A stretch of 64,000 bases of DNA from an uncultured Acetatifactor sp. (GCA_910584235.1 CAJTZD010000013.1:1-64000); one strand, 5' to 3'; positions 1 through 8,987 are shown, numbered from the stretch's first letter. Program-made: numbers and translations. The notes: generated by a model not told the origin, from the sequence alone.

Positions 1-10
1 AAGCTTAAAA

Positions 11-30
11 TTCCTTGATTTTTTAAGGAA
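11..30. other. Short inverted repeat at window edge
   Basis: Six-base arms TTCCTT and AAGGAA flank an AT loop just before the first gene. It may be the terminator of a gene to the left or a leader hairpin. It does not cover the ribosome binding site of the Rpn gene. Confidence 0.25.
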
Positions 31-63
31 AATCACTTGACAAAATAGGGAGGCAATAAGCAA

Positions 64-876
64 ATGGGCGTCAACCAGACAAATTGGGAAGACTTAGGTA
101 TATCCAATGACTTTCTGTTTGGAAAAGTCATGCAGAATCCAAGATTGTGCCAGGAATTATTGAAAAGAATCCTTCCAGATTTAAAAATAGATCATATCGA
201 ATATCCGGAATTACAGAAAGCAATCAAACCAGATGCTGATGCCAAAAGCATCCGGCTTGATGTGTATGTAAAGGATAATGAAAATATTGTATACAATATA
301 GAAATGCAGGCCAGCGACACCAAAGAACTCCCTAAAAGAAGCAGATACTATCAGAGTTTAATAGATTTACAGCTGATTGATAAAGGACAGACGTACCGAA
401 AGCTGAACCGCAGTTTTATTATTTTTATCTGCCTGGAAGACATTTTGGGACATAGGCGGCATATTTATACATTTGAAAACCTCTGTAAAGAGGACTCCAG
501 CATCTCCATGGGGGATGAAACCACAAAGATCTTTCTGAACACAGACAGCGACATGGATGACGTCAGCAAAGAACTGAAAGCATTTTTAGATTATGCCGCC
601 GGAAAAACTACAAATGATACTTTTGTACAGGAACTTGATAAAGCTGTAAAAGAAGCAAAACAGAATCGGGAATGGAGGCATGAGTATATGACGTTGCTGA
701 TGAGAGACCAGATTAATGTTGAAAAAGGCATAGAAAAAGGTGTAGAAAAAGGTGAGGAAAAACTTTCCCAACTGATTGCACGTTTAATAGAAGATAAGCG
801 GCAACAGGATGTAATCAGAGTCACACAAGATAAACTATATAGAAATAAATTATACAAAGAATATTTTATCAACTAA
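64..876 (+). CDS. Rpn family recombination-promoting nuclease
   Basis: Rpn proteins are PD-(D/E)XK-type DNA endonucleases often annotated as putative transposases; E. coli members are toxic nucleases linked to phage defence. The core is visible as LDVYV (residues 65-69), then YNIEMQ (77-82) supplying the acidic and Gln positions, and the family signature RSRYYQ (92-97). At 270 aa it is slightly shorter than many relatives. The ATG is preceded by GGGAGG at 48-53. The C-terminus carries three 12-bp in-frame repeats (721-756, EKG-type peptide) preceded by a candidate internal start. It stands alone, with a terminator behind it. A second Rpn gene lies at 31701-32588. Family call is secure; the biological role is inferred from relatives. 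Confidence 0.88.
   Translation: MGVNQTNWEDLGISNDFLFGKVMQNPRLCQELLKRILPDLKIDHIEYPELQKAIKPDADAKSIRLDVYVKDNENIVYNIEMQASDTKELPKRSRYYQSLIDLQLIDKGQTYRKLNRSFIIFICLEDILGHRRHIYTFENLCKEDSSISMGDETTKIFLNTDSDMDDVSKELKAFLDYAAGKTTNDTFVQELDKAVKEAKQNREWRHEYMTLLMRDQINVEKGIEKGVEKGEEKLSQLIARLIEDKRQQDVIRVTQDKLYRNKLYKEYFIN
688..876 (+). CDS. Candidate intragenic small Rpn (RpnS-like) product
   Basis: An in-frame ATG at 688 (residue 209 of the nuclease) has GGAGG at 674-678, nine bases upstream, a near-ideal spacing. It would give a 62-aa protein made of the repeat segment and the C-terminal helix, without the nuclease core. In E. coli, Rpn genes make such C-terminal intragenic proteins, which inhibit the full-length nuclease. 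The other Rpn gene in this window has an internal start at the equivalent place. Expression is an inference. Confidence 0.4.
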   Translation: MTLLMRDQINVEKGIEKGVEKGEEKLSQLIARLIEDKRQQDVIRVTQDKLYRNKLYKEYFIN

Positions 877-904
877 TCAACTCCATAAATCCAACTCTCA
901 AATT

Positions 905-934
905 TGCCAGTCCATTTTTAAGACTGGCATTTTT
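905..934 (+). terminator. Rho-independent terminator of the Rpn gene
   Basis: Perfect 8-bp stem TGCCAGTC/GACTGGCA (905-912, 922-929) followed by TTTTT, 28 bases after the stop codon of the Rpn gene. Confidence 0.85.
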
Positions 935-939
935 AGTCG

Positions 940-1187
940 GTAGTCGAAAAGGAATATTTATATGCTTCAAGGACATCCTGCAGGAGCTCATGGAGGCAGA
1001 GCCGGGTGCGCCCCTGACTGCAGTTCTTCCGGGTGCAGAAAGAAGAGTGGCTCGGTACCCTTTCCGCCTAGGTGGCATACACCCATACTATATAGATATT
1101 ATACCTCTACGCAACAAAATGCCGAGGGTTATGGAATATTTGTATACTATCCATAACTCCCGGCAGAATGGCCTTTTCCAATATTAG
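940..1187 (+). pseudogene. Possible degenerate transposase fragment
   Basis: This gene-poor stretch (877-1282) has no intact gene. One frame reads FKDILQELMEAE, which resembles the N-terminal part of IS256/Mutator-type transposases, before drifting into unrelated sequence and stopping near 1187. No terminal repeats or DDE motifs are visible. The similarity is short and rests on memory of the family, so the call is weak. The rest of the gap shows nothing else recognisable. Confidence 0.22.
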
Positions 1188-1282
1188 GTTTCTCTTCGTG
1201 AAAGGACACAGTTGCGCCAGGAAAATCACTCAGATTTGTTGTCAGATAATAACATCATAAGCCATTGAATCAGTCTTCAATC

Positions 1283-3100
1283 TCAGATTTCTCCATACAT
1301 AGCCTCATATCTTGGCATACACCATGCCGCCAGCTTTTTACTCTGTTTGAAGAAGAAAAGCATCCAGTCACGGCTGCTCTCGTTGATCGACTCTTTGTAA
1401 AGAGCCCAGCCAACATAATACCAGTTATGAATTGCAGAATATGCCATCCAGTGCAAATGCTCTTTTTCCGTTGCCGGCCTGCCAAAATAAGCCTCAAGGA
1501 TATCCATGATTTTGGGCTCATTTACATCATAGTCGAGTCCGGCAATTACCCGTCCAAAATCATAAGCAGGGTCATTATAACCGGCAAATTCCCAGTCAAT
1601 GATGTCAAGGGTAGTGTCCGTCTTCAGAATGTTATCTATATTTATATCGTTATGGCACATGGTATGTTGTATTCCATCCATGTCAGCATATTTTTGCAAC
1701 TTCCTCATGATAGCCCATTCTTTTTCAAATATTTTGAATAGATCCCCTTTCATTTTTGAAGCTTCCCTGAAAAGACGTTCACATTGCCAGATAGGATCGT
1801 AATTATACTCTTCCCAGTCAGGAAGATCATAGCCCTCTTCATGAAAAGCTCGTATTTTACGCGCTACCGCTTTCATTAGCTCCACGTCTTTATAGTATAG
1901 ACCATAAAGATCATGGCAGTTCTTTCTAAACTTAGAGATTTTGACACCAGACTCATCAATGTAAACATAAGTGTCATCGGCATGTGATTTTGCTGCAAGC
2001 TTCTGCGCCAAACACTCATTCTTTCTGTAAATAAAGAACTGGCTGCTGTCACCAGGATAGCGGAAAATGTACGTCTCTCCTCTCACCGTGAACGTAAATA
2101 GTATGTTGGTAAGACCTTTTTGAAGAATTTCGATATCACGAATCTCATCTTCTTCACACCTTAATACATCACAGATCTTCTGATTAATTCTGCCACTGAC
2201 ATTTCCCAGAAACAGTCCATCGATGTTCTGAATCTCCTGAATAGAATCAAACTCAAACAGGAAGTCTGCATCATATTCGCGCACATACATATCAAGGTCT
2301 TCTGCATGTCTACCAATAAATTCTTCCCAAAAAAGTGCTGAAACACGGAAATCATCCATCTCCTCTTCCATATATTTTACAAGTCTGCGGCTAAGCTCTC
2401 TGTCAATGTACGCATGTCCATAAATACATTCTCCGCTCTTTGCGCCACTGTACACCTCGAGAATTCTTCCGGAAGAGTTTTTCCTTAAAACAAGCTCATT
2501 ATGAGCATTTTTCTTATAAACACTGGCATGATAGGCATTGTACTCGTATTCGGAGAAAGGATTTTCCTCAAAATAATTGTCGCAATTGCAGATATATGTA
2601 CTTCCGAGGTGCCTCCGGGCAACATAGAGCGAATATATATTGTTCTTCTTGAGGTCCGGATTGATTTCAAGGTTGACATTCCATTTATCCTGAAGAAAGA
2701 AATACATTTCCTGCTTATAGGCTATCACAACAGTGATATCCTCAATCCCCGCCTCTCTGAGCTGGCGAATCTGGCGCTCAATTAATGTCTCACCGTTCTT
2801 CATAAAGAGACCTTTTGGCATAGAATAAACCGATTTTGCCGAGATATCAGAGCCGCCAGCCGCAAGGATTACAGCATTTTCTACTTTCAACGGCTTGATT
2901 TCCTCAATTGCATCATTCGTTACCGTTCCATCTTTTATATAACCTTTCTTTTCAAGACTGCTTAGTAGCTCGGCAACCTCATCAGCCGACTTAAATGTAT
3001 AGTAATGTTTGTTTTCTATTACAAAAGACGGAATATTATCCGGAATATCTTTTGCCTTAAGTAAGGTTCTTATCACTTCAAATTCTTTATAGGTAATCAT
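1283..3100 (-). CDS. LicC-LicA fusion: phosphocholine cytidylyltransferase plus choline kinase
   Basis: A 605-aa bifunctional enzyme expected to phosphorylate choline and activate it as CDP-choline for decoration of a surface polymer. Order: an N-terminal winged-helix-like segment (about 1-65), a sugar-nucleotidyltransferase fold with VILAAGG at 77-83 and MPKGL at 94-98, and a choline/aminoglycoside-kinase fold with HNDINIDN near 483-490 and the metal-binding IIDWE near 500-504. The ATG at 3100 was chosen over upstream in-frame codons because GGAGGG lies just ahead and it overlaps the previous gene by 14 bases, which suggests translational coupling. It is the last gene of the minus-strand polymer locus. 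Substrate identity is inferred from the LicA/LicC families. Confidence 0.85.
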   Translation of the reverse strand: MITYKEFEVIRTLLKAKDIPDNIPSFVIENKHYYTFKSADEVAELLSSLEKKGYIKDGTVTNDAIEEIKPLKVENAVILAAGGSDISAKSVYSMPKGLFMKNGETLIERQIRQLREAGIEDITVVIAYKQEMYFFLQDKWNVNLEINPDLKKNNIYSLYVARRHLGSTYICNCDNYFEENPFSEYEYNAYHASVYKKNAHNELVLRKNSSGRILEVYSGAKSGECIYGHAYIDRELSRRLVKYMEEEMDDFRVSALFWEEFIGRHAEDLDMYVREYDADFLFEFDSIQEIQNIDGLFLGNVSGRINQKICDVLRCEEDEIRDIEILQKGLTNILFTFTVRGETYIFRYPGDSSQFFIYRKNECLAQKLAAKSHADDTYVYIDESGVKISKFRKNCHDLYGLYYKDVELMKAVARKIRAFHEEGYDLPDWEEYNYDPIWQCERLFREASKMKGDLFKIFEKEWAIMRKLQKYADMDGIQHTMCHNDINIDNILKTDTTLDIIDWEFAGYNDPAYDFGRVIAGLDYDVNEPKIMDILEAYFGRPATEKEHLHWMAYSAIHNWYYVGWALYKESINESSRDWMLFFFKQSKKLAAWCMPRYEAMYGEI

Positions 3101-3842
3101 TGACCGTCCCTCCTGATTTTTTCTTATTTTCTTCTGCTCTCTTTTCCTGAAGAAGCAAATACCCCTCAAACATGTCCAAATCTGCTTTATGTGTTATCTT
3201 ACACTGCACAGCTGTTGACTGTGAGAACCACAGCCTCTTGCCCAAAGCCAAATAGAGCGATGTTGTATGGGGCTCAATCGCATTCAGGATGCCTCTGTCT
3301 GCAGCCTCCTCATATACCCTGCAAAGCTCGCCGAATTTGAATGTCCATGGATTTGCAAATCCCTTTAAAGTTTCTCTGACAATATTCTGCGTTGTTGAAT
3401 ACTCATCATCCTTAATACAGGTACAAAGGTCTATGTCAGTCGATGCGATTGCGTTTCCATATTCGCTGCATATACGGATCGATTCATCGATATCCTTTTG
3501 GGGTGTCATAGGAGATACCCCGAATGAAATAACTACTATATCATCCTCGTTAATCTTTCCCTTTAGATTAAAAACACCTCTCATGGTTGATTCCTGGAAC
3601 GAAGTTCCCCCTGCACATGTCCATTTCTTCTTGTCAATACCATAGAGAGCGCAAATATTCTCTACTTCATCAAGCCAGTCTTTATGACATACGACTTCTA
3701 TGACATCTATATTGTCGTTATTTTGAAATATCTCCAGTGTATATGCAAGAATTGGCTTTTCTCTGACCTTTACAAATTGTTTGGGCACTCCAGCCCCGAC
3801 TCTTGTCCCTGTTCCGCCAGCCAAGATTATACCAACATTCAT
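3087..3842 (-). CDS. IspD/TarI-family cytidylyltransferase
   Basis: It transfers CMP from CTP to a polyol phosphate. The N-terminal signature is clear: IILAGGTGTR then PKQF, as in IspD and TarI. The start at 3842 follows GGAGAG and lies one base past the stop of the upstream glycerophosphotransferase gene. The length, about 251 aa, fits the family. Next to a CDP-glycerol-type polymerase and a LicC-LicA fusion, a role in making CDP-ribitol or a similar activated alditol is likelier than the methylerythritol pathway. That choice is inferred from context; sequence alone does not settle it. Confidence 0.82.
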   Translation of the reverse strand: MNVGIILAGGTGTRVGAGVPKQFVKVREKPILAYTLEIFQNNDNIDVIEVVCHKDWLDEVENICALYGIDKKKWTCAGGTSFQESTMRGVFNLKGKINEDDIVVISFGVSPMTPQKDIDESIRICSEYGNAIASTDIDLCTCIKDDEYSTTQNIVRETLKGFANPWTFKFGELCRVYEEAADRGILNAIEPHTTSLYLALGKRLWFSQSTAVQCKITHKADLDMFEGYLLLQEKRAEENKKKSGGTVNDYL

Positions 3843-3843
3843 C

Positions 3844-5022
3844 TTATTTCTCTCCTGAATAAGCATTGTATGAATTTCTGCTTAAAATGTAGTCCCAAAA
3901 TCGCTCACATGCCAAACCATTTTCATAAGAGCCATTAACAGTTTGGAACTTTTCTGCCAATTCGCCCCCCCGAACACTCGACATACACATGATAGCTTCA
4001 AATAATTCTTGATTTGTCCTACACACAGGAAAGCCCCAATCATATATCCTCACATGGGACCCCCTCTCTTTATCGTACTCATCTACATCCGGCGTATATA
4101 AGTAAATAGGTTTCCCCATTATGGAATAATCCCAAATACATGAAGAATAATCGGAAATCAGGCAATCCGAAACTGCCAGTAATTCTTGCATATCAGGATA
4201 ATCCGTTGCATCAATCGTAAAGCGTTCGCTTCCCATATTACTTTCCATAAGATGATGCATTCTGTATAGTATCGCGACTTCACGTCCAGTCTTCTCACCA
4301 ATGATTGATTTCAGACTATTGTAATCTATAGAAGTCCATTTATACTTTCGATTATATCTCCATGTCGGCGCGTATAAGACAATATAACTTCCACTATTGA
4401 TTCCCAATGACTCACATACTTTATCTCTTAGATCAATCTCACCATTCTTTTGTTTAAAAAGAATATCATTCCGGGGATATCCAATTTTTAGTGTGGTTCT
4501 CTTAAAACCCAAATCTTTCACAGCTATATCTCTATCAAATTCCTCACTTGTTGATATCAAATTTGTAGTATTGTCGGTTGACATTTGGATTGTTCTTTTC
4601 ATTATTTTATTGTTTGCGCTTTCATCCAGCCCGCATTTCTTTACCCCAAATCCTCCGTGCCAGGTGTTGACATGTTCCTGCCCCTTTCTTAACGGCAGCC
4701 ATGAGAAAGAGCCGATGTTATTGATAGATATTTTTGCTGTCGCCTCATAATAAAATCTTTTGATGGAACTGTATTTTACAAGCTTTATTCCTCTATCTGA
4801 CAAATACGCAAACTTCTTCGGTGTCTTAAAAGCCCAGATAATCTCATACTCCAAAGAATACTTTTGGCTGATATATTCCGATAGATATTTTGGATTGCCC
4901 GCGTACTGCATACCCCTGTACGCATTACAAATAATTCGATTCTCCTTTATTGGAAAAATATGTAAAATCTTCATAAGAAGTCTCATAAGATAAATGATAA
5001 TAAGTTTTATGGCACTCTTCAT
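3844..5022 (-). CDS. CDP-glycerol glycerophosphotransferase family protein (TagB/TagF-like)
   Basis: Enzymes of this family add or polymerise glycerol- or ribitol-phosphate from CDP-alditols on teichoic-acid-like polymers at the inner membrane face. The 392-aa protein begins with a hydrophobic, membrane-associated stretch, then shows NNIGSFSW and NTWHGGFGVKKCG (the HG motif) and, later, SDYSSCIWDYSIMGKPIYLY, the usual C-terminal signature. It is short for a full polymerase, which fits a primase or single-unit transferase. It ends one base before the cytidylyltransferase start and overlaps the acyltransferase end upstream by four bases. A G7 tract (3965-3971) lies in frame within its C-terminal third. 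Confidence 0.88.
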   Translation of the reverse strand: MKSAIKLIIIYLMRLLMKILHIFPIKENRIICNAYRGMQYAGNPKYLSEYISQKYSLEYEIIWAFKTPKKFAYLSDRGIKLVKYSSIKRFYYEATAKISINNIGSFSWLPLRKGQEHVNTWHGGFGVKKCGLDESANNKIMKRTIQMSTDNTTNLISTSEEFDRDIAVKDLGFKRTTLKIGYPRNDILFKQKNGEIDLRDKVCESLGINSGSYIVLYAPTWRYNRKYKWTSIDYNSLKSIIGEKTGREVAILYRMHHLMESNMGSERFTIDATDYPDMQELLAVSDCLISDYSSCIWDYSIMGKPIYLYTPDVDEYDKERGSHVRIYDWGFPVCRTNQELFEAIMCMSSVRGGELAEKFQTVNGSYENGLACERFWDYILSRNSYNAYSGEK

Positions 5023-6076
5023 TTTAACCTTTTATGACGTTTATGAAAGCAAAAACGCCCTATTCCTTTCATATAATTGATAAGAACTCCTATTCCTGCC
5101 GAGATAATAATTGTTAATAGATAGATCAAAATCCCATATTTGACCCTCAACATTACATCATGGGCATAATAATAAATTAAAAAGCTATGGATAAGCCAAA
5201 TCATCATGGAATATCTGGACAGCAAATTCAGACACCATCTACAAGCAAACCAATTTCCTTTTTTTATGAAAGAAGAATTATAAATACAAATAACACCATA
5301 GACCATCAGCGGAACCAAAATAACATCCAAAACATTATGACTGTACTTATCTAAAAATAAAACCAAAAACCATTTTATCGGATAAATCACTGATACGATT
5401 ATCCATCCCCATAGGCCTGACGCAGGTTTCAACTTATATACACCAATCTCTGCACACTCATATCCGACAATTGTCATTATCATATTATATATAAACCTTG
5501 TATGCAAAGCCGGAATGGTGGTAATCGTAATACAGGAAATCACTATAACCCCATCAATAAATGTCATTTTCTTCTTTAACATACAATGAATCCAATCCAT
5601 AAATGGATATAAACATAAGACAATAACATAAAATCTAACATACCACCACTCATAATTGATAGAATGGGAAATTCCTAGTCCATTCCACAAAATCTCCACG
5701 TATGAGCAATGTACCCCCCCGAGAAAATACCAATTAGCACAGCTGGTATAAAAACAGCCCAATAATTTGTCATAAACTTAAGTAACTTGTTTCCTGTCCA
5801 GCAATACCTCTCTTTCAAACTGATAGATTCTTTCAGTTTCTGCTTAAGTCCATATCCTGTAATAAACGAATATATTGATACACACGAAGCATACAGCGAC
5901 AGATAGGTTCCCAGCGCAATGCCTTTATATGGCCTTAAGGCAATATAACCCTGAAATCTATCACTGTAAAAAATATGTTCTCCAACCATCAGCATAATAG
6001 CTATCGCGTAAAGTACCTTGCTGATCTGTGGAGTAAAATAACTTTTTCCCATGTTCACATCTTTTTTCAATCTCAC
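5019..6076 (-). pseudogene. Acyltransferase 3 family protein, frameshifted at a G7 tract
   Basis: Acyltransferase 3 membrane enzymes O-acylate surface sugars. Two frames together make one such protein of about 350 aa with roughly ten membrane segments. The N-terminal part (6076 to about 5720, GTG start) reads through YAIAIMLMVGEHIFY and YWAVFIPAVLIGIFSGG. The C-terminal part continues in another frame from VHCSYVEILW to the stop at 5019. The switch falls exactly at a run of seven G on the coding strand (5714-5720). Eight or five G would restore one reading frame. It is therefore either a phase-variable gene in its OFF state, a decayed gene, or a homopolymer sequencing error. Confidence 0.8.
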
Positions 6077-6099
6077 ACCGACCGCCTTTGTATTGCATG

Positions 6100-7559
6100 T
6101 TATTGATTCAAAGCCTTAAACAGCTTATCTCTGTTTTTCGTAATGATTAAAATTGCTAAAACCAGCATAATAATGATGAAACCATATCGAACGAATCTGC
6201 TATGATATAAAAAACTGGCAAATATACTTGTCACTATAAAAAACAGCCCTATGACCCATATTTTTTTCCACTATAGACAGTATCTATGTTTTCTTTTATT
6301 ATTATTTTTTTCATAAACTGATAATGTACCCAGGCATACAACACATAGCAAAACAAAGTTGTGTATCCAGCTGCTGCAAATCCATACAAAGGAATAAAAA
6401 CAGCATTTAAAAATAAATTTGAAATTGCACATATGATAGAAGCAATCATCACAAATTTGGTCTTCTCAAAATAGAACTCAACATAGCTAAAAAATGTATA
6501 AATTGTTTGGAATAACACACTCATTGCTATCGGCGGAACTACCCAGACAGCTTCTATATATACTTCACCCCCTAAAATATAAATCAATTCCGGAGCTACT
6601 AAAGAAAATCCAAAACACATTATTCCTATTAGAAGTTCAATTAAAATCGCTATATTATTTATAGATGTATATTCCTTTTTCTTTATTTTTTCAAAAGTCC
6701 ATGGTCCAAGAGAATTGTGTATCGCATAAGTAAACATAAAAGCCGCCATGGCTAACTGATATGCCACTCCGTAGATTGCCGCGTCACTTTTTCCGCATAT
6801 GTCATTAATCATTATTCGATCAGCCTGTGTGAGAACCTGCTGGGATAAATAATGCGGTATCAAGGGCAGATTATATGCAAGAGCATACAACCAATATTCT
6901 TTCACAAAAACTTTTTTCCCTTTCCGCAAAATATGTATATATACAAAAATATAAAATAATATTTTTATGCCTAACATGCCGAGAACCTTAGCCTCTGCCT
7001 GCATAGAGTTGGACGCCAAAGAAATGAGCCATATGCTTATCATAGGGCCTAAAAAGGCAACTAAAAGCGTAAAGACAATAACACTTTTATACTTATACTC
7101 AAATCTGTTTCGAATTGCCCAAAATGACATGGCCGTTGAAAAAAATATTTCAAAAAACATCATTATCATCATGCATTTAGGTAAATCAATATAACTGTCC
7201 AAAACAGAAGAGCCGATGCAATATACCGCAAAAATTCCCAAGGTTATCATAGATGCTAATGACAATGTTGAAGAGGTATATCCATCTCTGTCATTCTCAA
7301 ACCTAATCATTGCTTTATTGAATACACCTGTAGAAAGTTGAAATGTAGCAAAAATTGTGATAATTTCTATCCACGAATTGTATAAAACAACCTCTCCGTA
7401 TTCTTCTGTTGATAACAGCCTTGTAAAAAAGGGCGTTGTAAAAAAAGATATTCCTTTCTGAATTATACTGCAGTAGTGAAGAACTACAAGGAGACCAGGC
7501 CCAAATCGGTCATCATATATGCCGGACAGTATTTTGGCATCTTTCCTTTCCTGGAGTTC
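6100..7559 (-). pseudogene. Polysaccharide flippase (Wzx-like), broken at both ends
   Basis: Wzx flippases move lipid-linked repeat units across the membrane. The main open stretch (6249-7310) is hydrophobic, with many membrane helices, but family homology extends beyond it on both sides. Upstream, the same frame reads IIQKGISFFTTPFFTRLLST, the classic flippase N-terminus, yet no ATG, GTG or TTG occurs before the stop at 7560. Downstream, an A7 tract (6261-6267) shifts the frame: as given the protein ends SGKKYGS, while one extra A would continue as SGKKIWVIG for about 55 residues to a stop at 6100. A 5' truncation plus a homopolymer shift argue for an inactive gene. Confidence 0.78.
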
Positions 7560-7583
7560 CTACAGCTCTATGCAGAATGCACT

Positions 7584-8156
7584 TTAGAAGTACGACGACT
7601 CCTTGATCCGATCCTGGCAAAAGTATAGCAGGCTTTTGGGGGGATTCCCAAAAGCCTTATTGAAGATTACTCCAATAAGAAACCTGCTCCTTGTATATTC
7701 AACAGCCATCACCTGCTCTGGATTGAAGTCCTGAATATTGTATATGAATTTAGCGTGTTTTCTCCATTTTCCATAAGTTCCAAGTAGGCCTCCCAGAATC
7801 GGTGGTTGTGAAATAGCTAATACATAATCCTGATTTCCCACCATTTTGGTTGCACGCATTGCACCGAAAAAATATGCAATTATGTTTCTCACCCGACTGG
7901 CCATATTTTTCTTGCTGAATTCGGGAACTCTTAATCGTACAATCTTGATTCCATTCAGTTTCTCATAAAAAATTTTCTTTCTCTGATACTCAGGTGCAAT
8001 GTTCCCACTGTAAGACGGCACTACACATATTACCGTAACATCAAAGCTCTCCCTCATTCTTTCTGCCAATTCCTGAAGAATCTGTCCAGTTGATGCCGGA
8101 TCCGGACTATAATAATGCGCATAGATTAAAAGATTCTTTTTTTCACCCTTGTCCAT
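7584..8156 (-). pseudogene. Glycosyltransferase family 4 (WbuB-like), 3'-truncated
   Basis: The 190 residues match the N-terminal Rossmann domain of WbuB-type transferases: LLIYAHYYSPDPASTGQIL near the start, then VLAISQPPILGGLLG and YNIQDFNPEQ. Family members are about 400 aa, so the nucleotide-sugar-binding C-terminal half is missing. The last roughly 25 residues, after GVIFNKAF, look unrelated, and the next gene is N-terminally cut, so a deletion seems to have joined the two near 7500-7650. The start at 8156 was preferred because the protein begins directly with the family domain; GGGGAG and GGAGG lie upstream. It was probably the first enzyme gene of the locus. Confidence 0.75.
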
Positions 8157-8231
8157 CCTCCACAGCTCTCCCCGCAATTGTACGGCAAATATCTCTATTT
8201 ATTCATACCGTATCATGCTCTCATATCGCAG

Positions 8232-8987
8232 TTATAACCAATCTTTTAAGCAGGGCGCATAAATCCCCCACTCCTTACAATAAACCAGCCCCTCCGCCCC
8301 TTTCCCCATATACCGCACGGTACTGGGGCAGTGCTCCCGGCATTCCCGGTAGAAAGCTTCCGGCAGCTTCACGTAAGCTTGCAGCCGCTCCAGCACATAG
8401 CCGCATTTCTGATACAGGAAGCCTTTTCCATACCTCCTCAGACATTCCAACAGCTTGTCCATGTCTAATGGCGGCAGCCGCTTGATGCATTCGGCTATGT
8501 TCTCCAGCCCGGCAACCTTATCGAAATTGTGGATGCTGTCCACCACCGTCTGCTCCAGGCTGGTCACCAGCGCTCCGCCCACCTCTTCCCTGTCAGCGTT
8601 CCTCCGTTTCACATGGCGGTAGAAAACGCCGTTGTATCGAAAGTCCGTAAAGCGGCTCTCAGTCGCCACATAGACCTCGCCGCAGGTTTGGGGCGCATAG
8701 CCCCATGCTTCGAATGCGCTGTAGAGGGAGATGTAGGCATCCGGGAACAGTCTGCTGCCAATCTGATACCGGCTCAAAGCAGGCTGCTTTGTCTCCATAT
8801 CCATTGCAACATACAGGTTACGGTGTATCCGGTCGATATAGCCTTTCCGCTGATAATCGTTTACCACATAGGCAGCCCCGGACTGTTCTCCCACTATGTA
8901 GGCCACGTCCTGCATGGTGAAGCAGCCCCGTCTGCACATTTCATCATAATGCTTCTTTTCACACTCCGCCCTTGTTAACTCTGGCAT
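8232..8987 (-). CDS. Orphan AbiEi-type antitoxin/transcriptional regulator (copy 1)
   Basis: AbiEi proteins have an N-terminal winged helix and a C-terminal domain. In type IV toxin-antitoxin systems they repress their own operon by binding inverted repeats. This 251-aa protein shows the family start (GCFTMQDVAYIVGE, near residue 21), YQRKGYIDRIHRNLY, and the mid-protein SLYSAFEAWGYAPQ. No AbiEii nucleotidyltransferase toxin lies beside it. It is instead the first full-length gene upstream of a polysaccharide operon on the same strand, just as its close paralogue at 46363-47229 is. A palindrome of the shared type sits about 210 bp upstream. A regulatory role in glycan expression is inferred. 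Confidence 0.8.
   Translation of the reverse strand: MPELTRAECEKKHYDEMCRRGCFTMQDVAYIVGEQSGAAYVVNDYQRKGYIDRIHRNLYVAMDMETKQPALSRYQIGSRLFPDAYISLYSAFEAWGYAPQTCGEVYVATESRFTDFRYNGVFYRHVKRRNADREEVGGALVTSLEQTVVDSIHNFDKVAGLENIAECIKRLPPLDMDKLLECLRRYGKGFLYQKCGYVLERLQAYVKLPEAFYRECREHCPSTVRYMGKGAEGLVYCKEWGIYAPCLKDWL

Noticed and set aside
3087..3842. IspD of the methylerythritol pathway
   Set aside because: The fold fits, but the gene is coupled to polymer genes, so a TarI-like role is likelier. It is kept as a family-level call.
7509..7565. Short frame starting MPKYCPAY downstream of the glycosyltransferase remnant
   Set aside because: It has only about 18 codons and lies in the deletion junction; it shows no sign of being a real gene.
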